From contig DASVXH010000044.1 in NCBI GenBank assembly GCA_036392795.1, forward strand, positions 1-52,249: 52,249 nucleotides of DNA, written 5' to 3'. Below are positions 25,389-33,437 of the stretch, piece by piece. Numbering within the stretch: the first letter of the stretch is position 1; every line of letters begins with the position of its first letter. The notes below the pieces were generated by a model, which had not been told where the DNA came from, ran no database searches, and was given only the letters and a program-made list of their open reading frames with translations. The stretch is from JARIHD01 sp036392795. GTDB taxonomy: Bacteria > Patescibacteriota > Saccharimonadia > Saccharimonadales > UBA4665. The translations under genes and the position numbers were made by a program.

Positions 25389-25401
25389 GGTTCGAATCCC
25401 T
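25389..25401 (+). repeat. attR core repeat with tRNA 3'-end remnant
   Basis: GGTTCGAATCCCT identical to 5300-5312, followed by TCTCCCCA, a tRNA acceptor-like end without encoded CCA. No tRNA 5' half precedes it. It is taken as the displaced T-arm and acceptor end left by integration. Confidence 0.7.
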
Positions 25402-25448
25402 TCTCCCCAAAATAGTTCACGTGTTTTTTAAGGTATAATATTGTCAAC

Positions 25449-27857
25449 ATGCTTGCGTCGAAAAAGACATTGACGGAAACGGAAATACGTACCCGCTATA
25501 TTACGCCTGCCATTCAAAATGCAGGATGGGATGTTAATGCTGTGCGGGAAGAGTTTTACTATTTCACGCAAGGTCGTATTATTGTCCGCGGCAAGAAGTC
25601 TTTTCGTAGGGACCGTAAGTTTGTCGATTACCTTTTGCATCGACCGGAAAGTGCTAATACCCCACTTGCCATAGTAGAGGCTAAAGATAATACTCACGAC
25701 GAGGGTGACGGCATGCAACAAGCGCTTGAGTATGCTCGGCACCTCGACGTCCCCTTCGTATTTACAAGTAATGGAGACTCGTTTGTACTGCATGATCGCA
25801 CTGGCTTGACTCAGCCCACTGAACGCCGTATCGAACTTGATAAGTTTCCTTCACCAAACGAGCTAGACGCGCTATATCGTCGCTGGAAAGGTGTTGATAA
25901 ACCAGAAGCAACACCTTTCATAGAAAGTCCCTACTATGATGATGGGAGTGGTAAAAAGCCACGGTATTATCAACGCATCGCTATCAATCGAACTATTGAA
26001 GCAATAGCAAAGGGTCAGAAGCGTATCCTGCTTGTGATGGCAACCGGTACAGGCAAGACCTATACGGCTGCTCAGATAATCTGGCGGTATTGGAAATCGC
26101 CAAGTGTCAAGCAGAAACGTATTTTGTTCCTTGCCGATCGCAATATCCTCGTCGATCAAACTATGACGAACGACTTCAAACATTTCGGTACTGCAATGAC
26201 AAAAATCGAAAATCGTACGATTGATAAAGCATACGAGATATACTTGTCACTTTATCAAGCAGTCACAGGCACCGAGGAACAGAAGAACGCCTACAAGCAA
26301 TTCAGTCGTGATTTCTTCGATCTTATTGTTATTGATGAATGTCATCGTGGTAGTTCTAAAGAAGATAGTTCATGGCGAGAAATTCTAGAGTATTTTGATT
26401 CGGCAGTTCAGGTGGGGCTGACGGCTACACCGATCGAGACTAGAGAGGCAAGCAGCTCTCATTATTTCGGCGACCCAATTTATACCTATTCACTTAAGGA
26501 TGGTATCGACGACGGCTTCCTGGCACCTTATAAAGTCATTCGTGTGGCTACCGATGTTGATACATTTGGGTATCGACCAGAAGAAGGCGAACTGGACGAT
26601 GATGGAAATGAGATCGAAGATAAAGAATATACTAGCAAAGACATCGACCGAAATATCATCTTACCAGAACGCGACAAGAAAGTTGCACGCTACATTACTA
26701 AGTTCTTAGAGAAAACAGACCCTTACGCCAAAACTATCGTATTCTGTCGCAATATCAACCACGCCACTCGTATGCGTCAGGCACTCGTCAATGAGAACGC
26801 TGAGCGCGTTGCTCAGAATAGTAAATATATTATGAAAATCACCGGAGACGATGCTATTGGTAAGGCGGAGCTCGACAGTTTTATTGATCCTGAATCACGC
26901 TATCCTGTTATTGCTGCTACATCAAAGCTGATGACGACAGGTGTAGATGCGCAAACATGTAAGGTTATCGTGCTCGACAGTAATATCGAGAGTATGACCG
27001 AATTTAAGCAAATTATCGGGCGTGGCACACGTGTGCGCGAGGACTATGGCAAGACATACTTCACAATCTTGGACTTCCGTAATGTCACCAAACTCTTTGC
27101 TGATCCAGCTTTTGATGATGATCCCGTTAAAGTTTACGAGCCGAAGAATGAGCAGGAATATAATGAAACGGTTGACGACTTAGAGAACGAAGATACACCA
27201 GCACCAGAAGTGCCCGATAGCACATATGTTAATCTTCCGAGTACTACGGAAGTGTATATACCTGACCCAAGCGAGAATACTGATAAGCGGATTGTACACA
27301 CTATCAGCGGACATCAAGTCGAGATAGTTGGTGAGCGTGTACAGATAATAGATGGCGACGGCAAGCTAATCACTGAGAGTCTCACCGACTATACTAAACG
27401 TAATATCTTGGGACAGTATGCGACGCTTGATGAATTTTTGCAGACTTGGCAGAGCGCCAAGCAACGCTATTACATCTTGGAGGAGCTTGAGAGTAAGGGT
27501 GTTCCACTCCACGAGCTACAGGAGCAATTTGGTGATGATATGGACTTGTTTGATCTAGTTCTGCATATTGCCTACGACCAAAAACCACTCAAGCGCCACG
27601 ATCGCGCTCAAGCGGTGCGCCGTAGCCAATTCTTCAATAAGTATCAAGGTAAGACTAGAGAGGTACTTGAAGCTCTGCTAGATAAGTACGAATCAGCAAA
27701 TATAAAATCCATAGACGACCCTCAGATATTGAAGCTCAAACCGATTAACCAGTACGGCATGCCCATTGAGATTATCAACTTATTCGGTGGCATACAGGAG
27801 TACGTTTCTGCGGTTTCAGAGTTAGAGAATAAGTTATATGAGAAGATAGAAGCATAA
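25449..27857 (+). CDS. hsdR: Type I restriction enzyme, HsdR subunit
   Basis: A protein of 802 aa. The N-terminal nuclease domain has VEAK (near residue 75, the PD-(D/E)xK core); the helicase part has Walker A MATGTGKTYTAAQ (near 198), DECHRGS (near 296), VGLTATP and QIIGRGTRVRED (motif VI). It translocates DNA and cuts unmodified DNA at a distance. The start lies 40 nt after the element's right-end repeat, with TATAAT/TAATAT just before the ATG and no Shine-Dalgarno site. It is first in a three-gene operon. Confidence 0.93.
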   Translation: MLASKKTLTETEIRTRYITPAIQNAGWDVNAVREEFYYFTQGRIIVRGKKSFRRDRKFVDYLLHRPESANTPLAIVEAKDNTHDEGDGMQQALEYARHLDVPFVFTSNGDSFVLHDRTGLTQPTERRIELDKFPSPNELDALYRRWKGVDKPEATPFIESPYYDDGSGKKPRYYQRIAINRTIEAIAKGQKRILLVMATGTGKTYTAAQIIWRYWKSPSVKQKRILFLADRNILVDQTMTNDFKHFGTAMTKIENRTIDKAYEIYLSLYQAVTGTEEQKNAYKQFSRDFFDLIVIDECHRGSSKEDSSWREILEYFDSAVQVGLTATPIETREASSSHYFGDPIYTYSLKDGIDDGFLAPYKVIRVATDVDTFGYRPEEGELDDDGNEIEDKEYTSKDIDRNIILPERDKKVARYITKFLEKTDPYAKTIVFCRNINHATRMRQALVNENAERVAQNSKYIMKITGDDAIGKAELDSFIDPESRYPVIAATSKLMTTGVDAQTCKVIVLDSNIESMTEFKQIIGRGTRVREDYGKTYFTILDFRNVTKLFADPAFDDDPVKVYEPKNEQEYNETVDDLENEDTPAPEVPDSTYVNLPSTTEVYIPDPSENTDKRIVHTISGHQVEIVGERVQIIDGDGKLITESLTDYTKRNILGQYATLDEFLQTWQSAKQRYYILEELESKGVPLHELQEQFGDDMDLFDLVLHIAYDQKPLKRHDRAQAVRRSQFFNKYQGKTREVLEALLDKYESANIKSIDDPQILKLKPINQYGMPIEIINLFGGIQEYVSAVSELENKLYEKIEA

Positions 27858-27859
27858 GT

Positions 27860-29302
27860 ATGATTACCCCAGGCCTTATCAAAACAATCCAAGATATCAT
27901 GCGAAAAGACGAGGGCGTTGACGGCGACGCACAGCGACTAAGTCAGCTTGTGTGGCTTATTTTCCTTAAAGTTGTCGATGATAGCGATGCCCAGAGGGAA
28001 ATTATGGATAAGTCATATGTGTCGGCAATGCCTGCCAAATTTCAGTGGCGTAACTGGGCGGCTAATCCAGCGGGTATCACAGGTGACGTACTGCTCGACT
28101 TTGTAAATAACGGGCTATTCCCTGAGCTTAGTACCTTACCCAGTAGTGCGAATAAACGTACAGATATAATTCGTGCAGCTTTTGAGGGTTCATATAACTA
28201 TATGAAAAACGGAACCCTCCTCCGTCAAGTTATTAACAAGATCAATGAAGTTAATTTCAACTCGTCTGATGACCGTCACACATTTAATGATGTTTATGAA
28301 AACTTGCTCGCCAGCTTACAGAACGCCGGTAATGCAGGTGAATACTACACTCCTCGCCCAGTTACACGTTTCATTGTTGAAATGGTTGATCCACGCCTAG
28401 GTGAGACTGTTTTTGACCCGGCATGTGGTACGGGTGGTTTCTTGGCAAATGCTATTGAGTACATGCGTCCACAGGCAGACACACCTGAAGATCTAAAAGT
28501 GCTTGAGCGATCTATACGAGGTGTCGAAAAGAAGCAGCTGCCATACCTACTATGCAGTACTAATATGATGCTTCATGGTATCGAAGATCCTATCGGCATC
28601 TCCCACGACAACACACTCCGTAAGCCGCTTACTAGCTATGGCCCTGCTGATTATGTAGATTGTATTACCGCCAATCCACCATTTGGCGGTAAAGAAGAAG
28701 ATGGTATCGAAGACAATTTTCCATCGTGGGGTCGTACTCGTGAGACTGCTGACCTATTCCTTCAGCTTTTTTTACGTTTACTAAAACCAGGCGGTAGAGC
28801 AGGGATCGTTCTTCCAGACGGCACCCTTTTTGGAGAAGGCGTTAAAACTCGCATAAAGCAGCATCTATTAGAAGAGTGTAATCTACATACGATCGTGCGT
28901 TTGCCGGGTAGCGTATTCGCGCCATACACTTCTATCGCTACGAATCTTTTGTTCTTTAGAAAAGGTGAGCCCACTAAAGAGATTTGGTATTATGAGCATC
29001 GTTTACCTGAGGGTGTAAAAGCTTATAACAAGACCAAGCCAATTCGCATTGAAGAGTTTGACGCGATTAAAGAGTGGTGGAAAGACCGTAAAGAAACGGA
29101 TGTGGCCTGGAAGGTTGACATTGATGAGATCATTAAGCGTGGCTATAATCTGGACATCAAAAATCCAAATGTTGCAAAGGTTGACGAACTCAATCCGGAA
29201 GAAGTCTTGGCAGATTATCGCTCCAAGCAAGCGGAAGTCAAACACATAGTGGAGCAGATCAAGCGTGAACTCACCGAGGCCCTTTCGCACCATGACAGTT
29301 AA
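27860..29302 (+). CDS. hsdM: Type I DNA methyltransferase, HsdM subunit
   Basis: A protein of 480 aa. It has an N-terminal helical domain (LIKTIQDIMRKDEGVDGDAQRLSQLVWLIFLKVVDD), SAM-binding VFDPACGTGGFLANA near residue 186 and the N6-adenine catalytic NPPFGG near 272. It methylates adenine in the bipartite site selected by HsdS and is also part of the restriction complex. It begins 2 nt after the hsdR stop and overlaps hsdS by 11 nt. Confidence 0.95.
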   Translation: MITPGLIKTIQDIMRKDEGVDGDAQRLSQLVWLIFLKVVDDSDAQREIMDKSYVSAMPAKFQWRNWAANPAGITGDVLLDFVNNGLFPELSTLPSSANKRTDIIRAAFEGSYNYMKNGTLLRQVINKINEVNFNSSDDRHTFNDVYENLLASLQNAGNAGEYYTPRPVTRFIVEMVDPRLGETVFDPACGTGGFLANAIEYMRPQADTPEDLKVLERSIRGVEKKQLPYLLCSTNMMLHGIEDPIGISHDNTLRKPLTSYGPADYVDCITANPPFGGKEEDGIEDNFPSWGRTRETADLFLQLFLRLLKPGGRAGIVLPDGTLFGEGVKTRIKQHLLEECNLHTIVRLPGSVFAPYTSIATNLLFFRKGEPTKEIWYYEHRLPEGVKAYNKTKPIRIEEFDAIKEWWKDRKETDVAWKVDIDEIIKRGYNLDIKNPNVAKVDELNPEEVLADYRSKQAEVKHIVEQIKRELTEALSHHDS

Positions 29303-31628
29303 CGATCTACGTACGCTTATTGACAATCTCGACGAGTATATTCATATACCTGGTGGTATTGAGCGTCTCAAAAAAACAGTACTACAGCTTGCCGTTAGCG
29401 GACAACTTGTTTCGCAAGACCCAAGCGAGGGAACGGGTGAGAATTTGTATCAACAGATCCAGGCCGAAAAACAGAAGCTCGCTACCGGACAAAAGATCAA
29501 AAAGCAAAAACCACTCTTGGACATCACAGAAGATGAAATACCATTTAGTATTCCGACAAGTTGGAAGTGGGTAAGGCTAGGTAGTATTAGTAGTGATATT
29601 TCATATGGCTACACGGAATCAGCGAATAAAATAAACATTGGTCCTAAATTTGTAAGAATTACAGACATACAAGGCGGAAGTGTTGACTGGGATAGGGTGC
29701 CATATTGCAAGATTAATGAATCCGATAAGCAAAAGTACCTGCTTTCTACAGGAGATTTATTATTTGCACGAACTGGCGGGACTGTCGGTAAAAGCTATTT
29801 ATGTATAGATCCGCCTGAGTCCGTCTTTGCCTCATATTTGATACGCGTTAGAACGCTAGCTGAAAATAGTGAGTATCTTGTTCACTTTTTCGATACACAA
29901 GTATATTGGGATCAGATTTACTCTGAATTGTCGGGAACTGGTCAACCGAACTTTAATGGAACTAAATTATCGAATCTTATACTTCCCCTGCCGCCGCTTG
30001 CAGAGCAGAAACGCATTGTCGAAAAGGTTAACGCAATTTTTGGACTTATAAGTACGCTTTCAGATAAGTACGCGGCCGAGCAGGTTGAGCGCAAAAAACT
30101 CGTCATATCATCACTTGCCAGCCTATCCCGTGGCGACAGTGATCTTGCACTTTCGAATATCAGCGAAATTATGCGTACGAAATCTGATGCTATCGAACTG
30201 CGAAAATCTATTCGCAGACTAGCCGTTTCGGGTCGCCTCGTATCGCAAAAGCCATCTGAAGGTACAGGCGAGGAGCTGTATGAGCAGATCAAATTAAAAT
30301 TGTTTGAAAGCAAAGGTCTTAAGAAGCAAAAAATATTTCCCGAAATCACAACCGATGAAATTCAAATTCAAATACCTAAAACATGGAAATGGGTGAGGCT
30401 CGGAGACGTTTCAATATATCAGCAGCGAGGAAAATCTCCAAAATACACTGAAAAAAGCAACTTTCCTGTTATATCTCAAAAATGCGTACGAACCGATCAT
30501 ATAGACTGGTCTGCTATAAAATACATCACTTCGGATTCGGCCGATAAATATGAAAACTTTCGTTTCTTGCAAAAAGGTGACTTGCTGCTAAATTCAACAG
30601 GAACGGGAACAATGGGGAGAGTCGGTATTTTTAGTGAGAGTCCCGACTATGACAAAGTTGTAGTAGATAGTCACGTGACTGTTGTGCGTTTTTCTGAGGA
30701 GGTTTCTGCTGAATTTGCCCATCTATGTTTCAATGCACCCTTTATACAGAATGACATAGAATCAAAAGCATCCGGCTCTACTAATCAAATTGAATGGAAT
30801 TTATCGGCAATCCAGAATGAGCTGCTCCCATTACCACCTCTTAGTGAGCAATACCGAATAGTCGCCAAGACCAACCAGCTCCTTGATCTCGTTAGTAAAT
30901 TTGAGTTGGCTCTCGAAACATCAAAACAGGCGGTGTTGGCGGCCGAGGCGGCAAAGCAAGTTCAGCAGGCTACAGTACAACAGGGCGTAGTTGTTGTTGG
31001 AGGCAACCAGCCCGAACTTTCCAAGCAACAAAAGAAGGTTCAGCGTAAAATGTTAGCCTGTTTTGTTGCTAATGAGTCTTTGGATGGATCACAGTTTGGA
31101 AAAACTAAGTTTGAGAAGCTGCTACATCTCGTTGAGTATCATGTACTGAAGAGAGATTTGAATCAAAGATATTCTGTACAGCCTGCTGGGCCATACGACG
31201 GAGGTTTCACTAGGCTTTTCTGGAATGATGTCATAAGGAGCAAATGGTTCAGGGTGGAGGGCTACGGCAATCTTCAGAAGATTGTTGCCGGTGATAATCA
31301 CGAGAAATCCCAAAAGGACTACGGTTACTTGTCGGACGATGAGAAGGGCAAGATTAGAGATTTAATAAAAATGTTTAGTAAGTGGGGCTATGGAGAGGCG
31401 GAAATAATTTCAACTCTCTACGCTGCTTGGAATAATCGCCTTATTAAGGGCGAAGAAGTTAGTGATGATTTGCTGAAGCAGGACTTTTTACAGTGGGATC
31501 CGCAAAAGACTCAGTATTCTGATAGGCTTGATCGTGCCTTGGCGTGGATGCGTCAAAATAACATTATTCCAGATGGATGGGGTAATGAAATAAAGAGAGC
31601 TAAATCGGACACGAGAACCGTTCGGTAG
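29292..31628 (+). CDS. hsdS: Type I specificity subunit HsdS with C-terminal extension
   Basis: A protein of 778 aa from ATG 29292. There are two target-recognition domains, each opening with an IPxxWKWVRLG strand and closing with LPLPPLAEQKRIVEK or LPLPPLSEQYRIVAK, joined by the usual coiled-coil segments (LRKSIRRLAVSGRLVSQ in the middle). The two halves define a bipartite target. Normal HsdS ends near residue 585; here about 190 more residues follow (QQKKVQRKMLACFVANESL, KTKFEKLLHLVEYHVLKRDL, YGYLSDDEKGKIRDLIKMF) which I do not recognise with certainty; they faintly resemble SocA/DUF4065-like antitoxin folds. The extension is in frame with the last TRD, so a true fusion is likely. Confidence 0.9.
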   Translation: MTVNDLRTLIDNLDEYIHIPGGIERLKKTVLQLAVSGQLVSQDPSEGTGENLYQQIQAEKQKLATGQKIKKQKPLLDITEDEIPFSIPTSWKWVRLGSISSDISYGYTESANKINIGPKFVRITDIQGGSVDWDRVPYCKINESDKQKYLLSTGDLLFARTGGTVGKSYLCIDPPESVFASYLIRVRTLAENSEYLVHFFDTQVYWDQIYSELSGTGQPNFNGTKLSNLILPLPPLAEQKRIVEKVNAIFGLISTLSDKYAAEQVERKKLVISSLASLSRGDSDLALSNISEIMRTKSDAIELRKSIRRLAVSGRLVSQKPSEGTGEELYEQIKLKLFESKGLKKQKIFPEITTDEIQIQIPKTWKWVRLGDVSIYQQRGKSPKYTEKSNFPVISQKCVRTDHIDWSAIKYITSDSADKYENFRFLQKGDLLLNSTGTGTMGRVGIFSESPDYDKVVVDSHVTVVRFSEEVSAEFAHLCFNAPFIQNDIESKASGSTNQIEWNLSAIQNELLPLPPLSEQYRIVAKTNQLLDLVSKFELALETSKQAVLAAEAAKQVQQATVQQGVVVVGGNQPELSKQQKKVQRKMLACFVANESLDGSQFGKTKFEKLLHLVEYHVLKRDLNQRYSVQPAGPYDGGFTRLFWNDVIRSKWFRVEGYGNLQKIVAGDNHEKSQKDYGYLSDDEKGKIRDLIKMFSKWGYGEAEIISTLYAAWNNRLIKGEEVSDDLLKQDFLQWDPQKTQYSDRLDRALAWMRQNNIIPDGWGNEIKRAKSDTRTVR

Positions 31629-31805
31629 CTAGCTTTCTGTATCAATACCATCCTCGTTTTCAGTGCCCAGTCGTATAAGTAACTCATAAAAATCAATAAG
31701 CTCATTCCCAATTTCTCTTACTTCTTCAAGTGCAAACGGCTGCCCGTACTGCTTCTCCAAAATAAGCCGGAGTTTCTCGTGTGCTTCATTGTTAATTTTG
31801 GCCAT
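31629..31805 (-). CDS. Small acidic hypothetical protein
   Basis: A protein of 58 aa from the ATG at 31805, which has GGAG 6 nt upstream; the frame could extend to 31820. Mostly helical and acidic: NNEAHEKLRLILEKQYGQPFALEEVREIGNELIDFYELLIRL. Unrecognised. It lies tail to tail with hsdS with no gap, just inside the repeat copy at 31858. Confidence 0.55.
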   Translation of the reverse strand: MAKINNEAHEKLRLILEKQYGQPFALEEVREIGNELIDFYELLIRLGTENEDGIDTES

Positions 31806-31857
31806 AACAAACTCCGACAATGGCGATGAATAACGTTATATTCCCATACCTAACGCT

Positions 31858-31963
31858 CAGCCAGGAATTATTACAGATAAGAAGCCGAGCGATTTGCTCT
31901 GGCTTTTTGTTTTGGTCTAACTTTCTAATCTGTAGATTGGGTTCGAATCCTTTATGGTGGCCA
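31858..31963 (+). repeat. Repeat copy A: tRNA end, terminator and tRNA-like tail
   Basis: About 100 bp almost identical to 33584-33683, with a 6-nt insertion (31905-31910 area) and four substitutions in the tail. It begins CAGCCAGG, which in copy B is the 3' end of tRNA-Gln(TTG). It contains the hairpin AGCCGAGC/GCTCTGGCT plus T run (31883-31909), and ends in GGGTTCGAATCC...GGCCA, a tRNA T-arm and 3'-end look-alike. It probably marks an old tRNA-Gln 3' flank displaced by insertions (inference). Confidence 0.8.
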
Positions 31964-32004
31964 CGCGTCTCGTTTCGAACGCCAAAGCTGATATCATAAA
32001 TACT

Positions 32005-32412
32005 ATGAAAAAGGATTTTGCCCACCCCGCTCTTGACGTTCAAAAAGACAAACTACTCGTCTATACTGCGATGTCCAAGCACCTGTTTTACTATCGCATG
32101 TTTATCTCGGTATTTGTGCTTGAGAATGGCGGAGTTCCCCTCAATCCTTTCATGGTATTTGATTACTTCTTGCTCGATGCCGTAGATCGCGATTTGGTCC
32201 GCGAGGGTAACAACAATCTCGTGAAACGCTGCGATGAAATTTGGGTGTTTGGCGCAGTCAGTAATGGCGTACTTGCCGAAATTCAAATTGCCAACGAACA
32301 AGATAAAACTGTTCGATACTTTGCCATCGAGAAGCCACATAAAATTGTCGAAACGACAAAAGACAACATTGAGCTGGAAGCTGAAGTGGCCGACATGCGA
32401 CATTTACTTTAG
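32005..32412 (+). CDS. Deoxyribosyltransferase-like (DUF4406/DUF7768-type) small protein
   Basis: A protein of 135 aa. The pattern ISVFVLENGGVPLNPFMVFDYFLLDAVDRDLVREGNNNLVKRCDEIWVFGAVSNGVLAEIQIANEQDKTVRYFAI has the order of the nucleoside 2-deoxyribosyltransferase-like fold: Asn/Pro-rich loop, KRCDEIWVFG strand and SNGxxAEI helix with the conserved Glu. It may act on a nucleotide or sense one; the substrate is unknown. The ATG at 32005 has TATCAT 7 nt upstream; the in-frame ATG at 31954 lies inside the repeat and is rejected. It sits directly after repeat copy A. Confidence 0.6.
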   Translation: MKKDFAHPALDVQKDKLLVYTAMSKHLFYYRMFISVFVLENGGVPLNPFMVFDYFLLDAVDRDLVREGNNNLVKRCDEIWVFGAVSNGVLAEIQIANEQDKTVRYFAIEKPHKIVETTKDNIELEAEVADMRHLL

Positions 32413-32520
32413 CCTTTGGGAAACTGCTGCTCTAGCTCATAAATCTTGACGTAAATATTTAATAGAGTAGGCCAATGGCGCTCCAATTCTGGGCTACGTG
32501 GCCAGCCAAAATTATTTACA
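32409..32520 (-). pseudogene. Decayed copy of the element right-end gene
   Basis: The sequence aligns with 25205-25310, including 19 identical bases TGGGCTACGTGGCCAGCCA (32490-32508 and 25282-25300), and the minus-strand frame here keeps related residues (NNFGWPRSP..ERHWPTLLNIYVKIYELEQQF against NNLMAGHVAQFWNTIEPSLLQMYEKLVELGF). The start and several codons are damaged and the reading frame extends into unrelated sequence. It is a relic of an earlier insertion of the same element family. Confidence 0.6.
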
Positions 32521-32527
32521 GGGATGA

Positions 32528-32553
32528 AAAACACACAATTTTGTGTGTTTTTT
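32528..32553 (+). terminator. Intrinsic terminator after the relic
   Basis: AACACACAA (32530-32538) and TTGTGTGTT (32541-32549) pair, followed by TTTTG, giving a terminator for the deoxyribosyltransferase-like gene. It occupies the place that the hairpin 25320-25350 holds next to the intact right-end gene. Confidence 0.65.
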
Positions 32554-32676
32554 GTGTGTTTTAAATTCTCATCTGTTGGAAAGGGTTGGAAATGCCCCAT
32601 CCCTCTATTTGTTGCCATGTAAATTAGTTCGAGTCGGTAAAGCGCTAAAGCCGCCACTCCATGGTATGATCCTGGT

Positions 32677-33135
32677 ATGCAAGATAGATCTCAACTGCGA
32701 AGTATGGGTGTTGTGGCGTTTGTAGCCATGACATTCGTGGCTTCTTATTTACTGATCAAGTTTGGTTTTAATCTGCTTCTCTTTCTCGGATTTATAGTGC
32801 CTGTTTGGTTAAGCGTGGCGATTTTGACAGTTACTATCTTTTGGAAAAAGGTAGGCAGTATGACCGCGCATGTCAAGAAGAGACTACTGCCCGTAATAGT
32901 TGCCACAATTGTTTTGCTATTCGGACTAATAAGTTATCTGCTGTGGTCTTATAATAGGACTGAACAGATTGGAAGTGACAAATTCATGCGGGCATGGGTA
33001 GAGTTCGAGGAAGAGAATCCTGGCAAACATATTTGCGTAGGCGGCCTGCTTCAAACCCATTCTTATAGTGAGTTAGGCTCGAAATCGATTGCACAAATAA
33101 AGGAACTAATTGCTAAAAGTTCTTATACTTGTTAG
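32677..33135 (+). CDS. Three-helix membrane protein
   Basis: A protein of 152 aa, not recognised. Three hydrophobic helices (about residues 10-27, 30-52 and 70-92) are followed by a short outward or cytosolic domain (RAWVEFEEENPGKHICVGGLLQTHSYSELGSKSIAQIKELIAKSSYTC) with two Cys. TATGAT (32665-32670) ends 6 nt before the ATG, so initiation is probably leaderless. It lies between the decayed element end and the tRNA-Gln pair. From its stop to the promoter at 33296 there are 160 nt in which I see nothing. Confidence 0.65.
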   Translation: MQDRSQLRSMGVVAFVAMTFVASYLLIKFGFNLLLFLGFIVPVWLSVAILTVTIFWKKVGSMTAHVKKRLLPVIVATIVLLFGLISYLLWSYNRTEQIGSDKFMRAWVEFEEENPGKHICVGGLLQTHSYSELGSKSIAQIKELIAKSSYTC

Positions 33136-33295
33136 CTTGGCATTTACTATATCAATGACATGCAAGTCGGACTGTATAATTAAGAAAGATCGTGGGGAGG
33201 CATTAAAGCGAGCTCAAAGGATGCACGAGGCATGACTAAAAAATGGCGACGATTGGAGCCACCTCGACCCCATCACTTTGCAGACATGGCCGGCA

Positions 33296-33323
33296 TTGAC
33301 ATATCTTCGCAATAATTTATAAT
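33296..33323 (+). promoter_or_regulatory. Strong promoter of the leader peptide / tRNA-Gln operon
   Basis: TTGACA (33296-33301), a 16-nt spacer and TATAAT (33318-33323), both hexamers matching consensus. The predicted start is at about 33330, so the ATG at 33331 would be at or next to the 5' end of the RNA. It is the best consensus promoter in the window, as expected for stable RNA. Confidence 0.8.
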
Positions 33324-33330
33324 AACCCGT

Positions 33331-33390
33331 ATGCCATTAGCAGTTTTTAACCAGCAGCAAGCTAGCAAATCCGGACCCGCGGCTAGTTAA
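33331..33390 (+). CDS. Leader peptide with three consecutive Gln codons
   Basis: A 19-codon frame: MPLAVFNQQQASKSGPAAS, stop TAA 33388-33390. The Gln codons are CAG CAG CAA (33352-33360). The ATG lies 7 nt after TATAAT, the same spacing as at 20 other genes of this window. Next come sequences able to form alternative hairpins and a terminator, then tRNA-Gln(CTG) and tRNA-Gln(TTG), which read exactly CAG and CAA. This is the layout of a ribosome-mediated attenuator (as in amino acid operon leaders). Whether the peptide is made is unproven. The frame is too short for statistical proof, and the support is its position and codons. Confidence 0.55.
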   Translation: MPLAVFNQQQASKSGPAAS

Positions 33391-33435
33391 TTGCATCCAA
33401 GAAATAATACTGATGCCGCGAAAGCGGCTTTTTTT
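33361..33435 (+). terminator. Attenuator: alternative hairpins ending in an intrinsic terminator
   Basis: Terminator: GCCGC-GAAA-GCGGC-TTTTTTT (33415-33435), ending 2 nt before tRNA-Gln(CTG). Antiterminator: CGCGGC (33378-33383) is complementary to GCCGCG (33415-33420), the terminator's 5' arm. Anti-antiterminator: GCTAGC (33361-33366) pairs with GCTAGT (33382-33387), overlapping the antiterminator arm. A ribosome stalled on the Gln codons (33352-33360) would cover the first segment and free the antiterminator. A ribosome at the stop codon (33388) would cover the second segment and allow termination. Confidence 0.65.
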
Positions 33436-33437
33436 AA

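Larger units (their letters stand above)
5300..25401. mobile_element. Integrative conjugative element in tRNA-Gln
   Basis: The 13-bp repeat GGTTCGAATCCCT, within the tRNA T-arm at 5300-5312 and again at 25389-25401, bounds a block of about 20.1 kb. It starts with a serine recombinase reading toward the tRNA and contains a replication-relaxation protein, a T4SS operon (pilin, pilin-VirB6 fusion, PrgI, split VirB4, CHAP hydrolase, VirD4/TraG-like ATPase), a restriction-modification-repair set, XRE regulators and cargo. No canonical relaxase was recognised, so self-transfer is likely but not proven; it could use an unusual relaxase. The right-hand tRNA remnant (CTCCCCA) pairs imperfectly with the TGGGATG acceptor, so the remnant has decayed or the junction is more complex. 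Confidence 0.85.

Noticed and set aside
25381..25409. A third tRNA-Gln gene at the right end of the element
   Set aside because: Only the T-loop and acceptor 3' half exist; there is no D-arm or anticodon arm upstream, so it is a remnant.
31940..31963. A tRNA at the end of repeat copy A (and the same at 33659-33683)
   Set aside because: Only a T-loop-like GGGTTCGAAYCC and a CCA end are present. The T-stem outer pairs fail and no 5' acceptor half or anticodon arm can be drawn.
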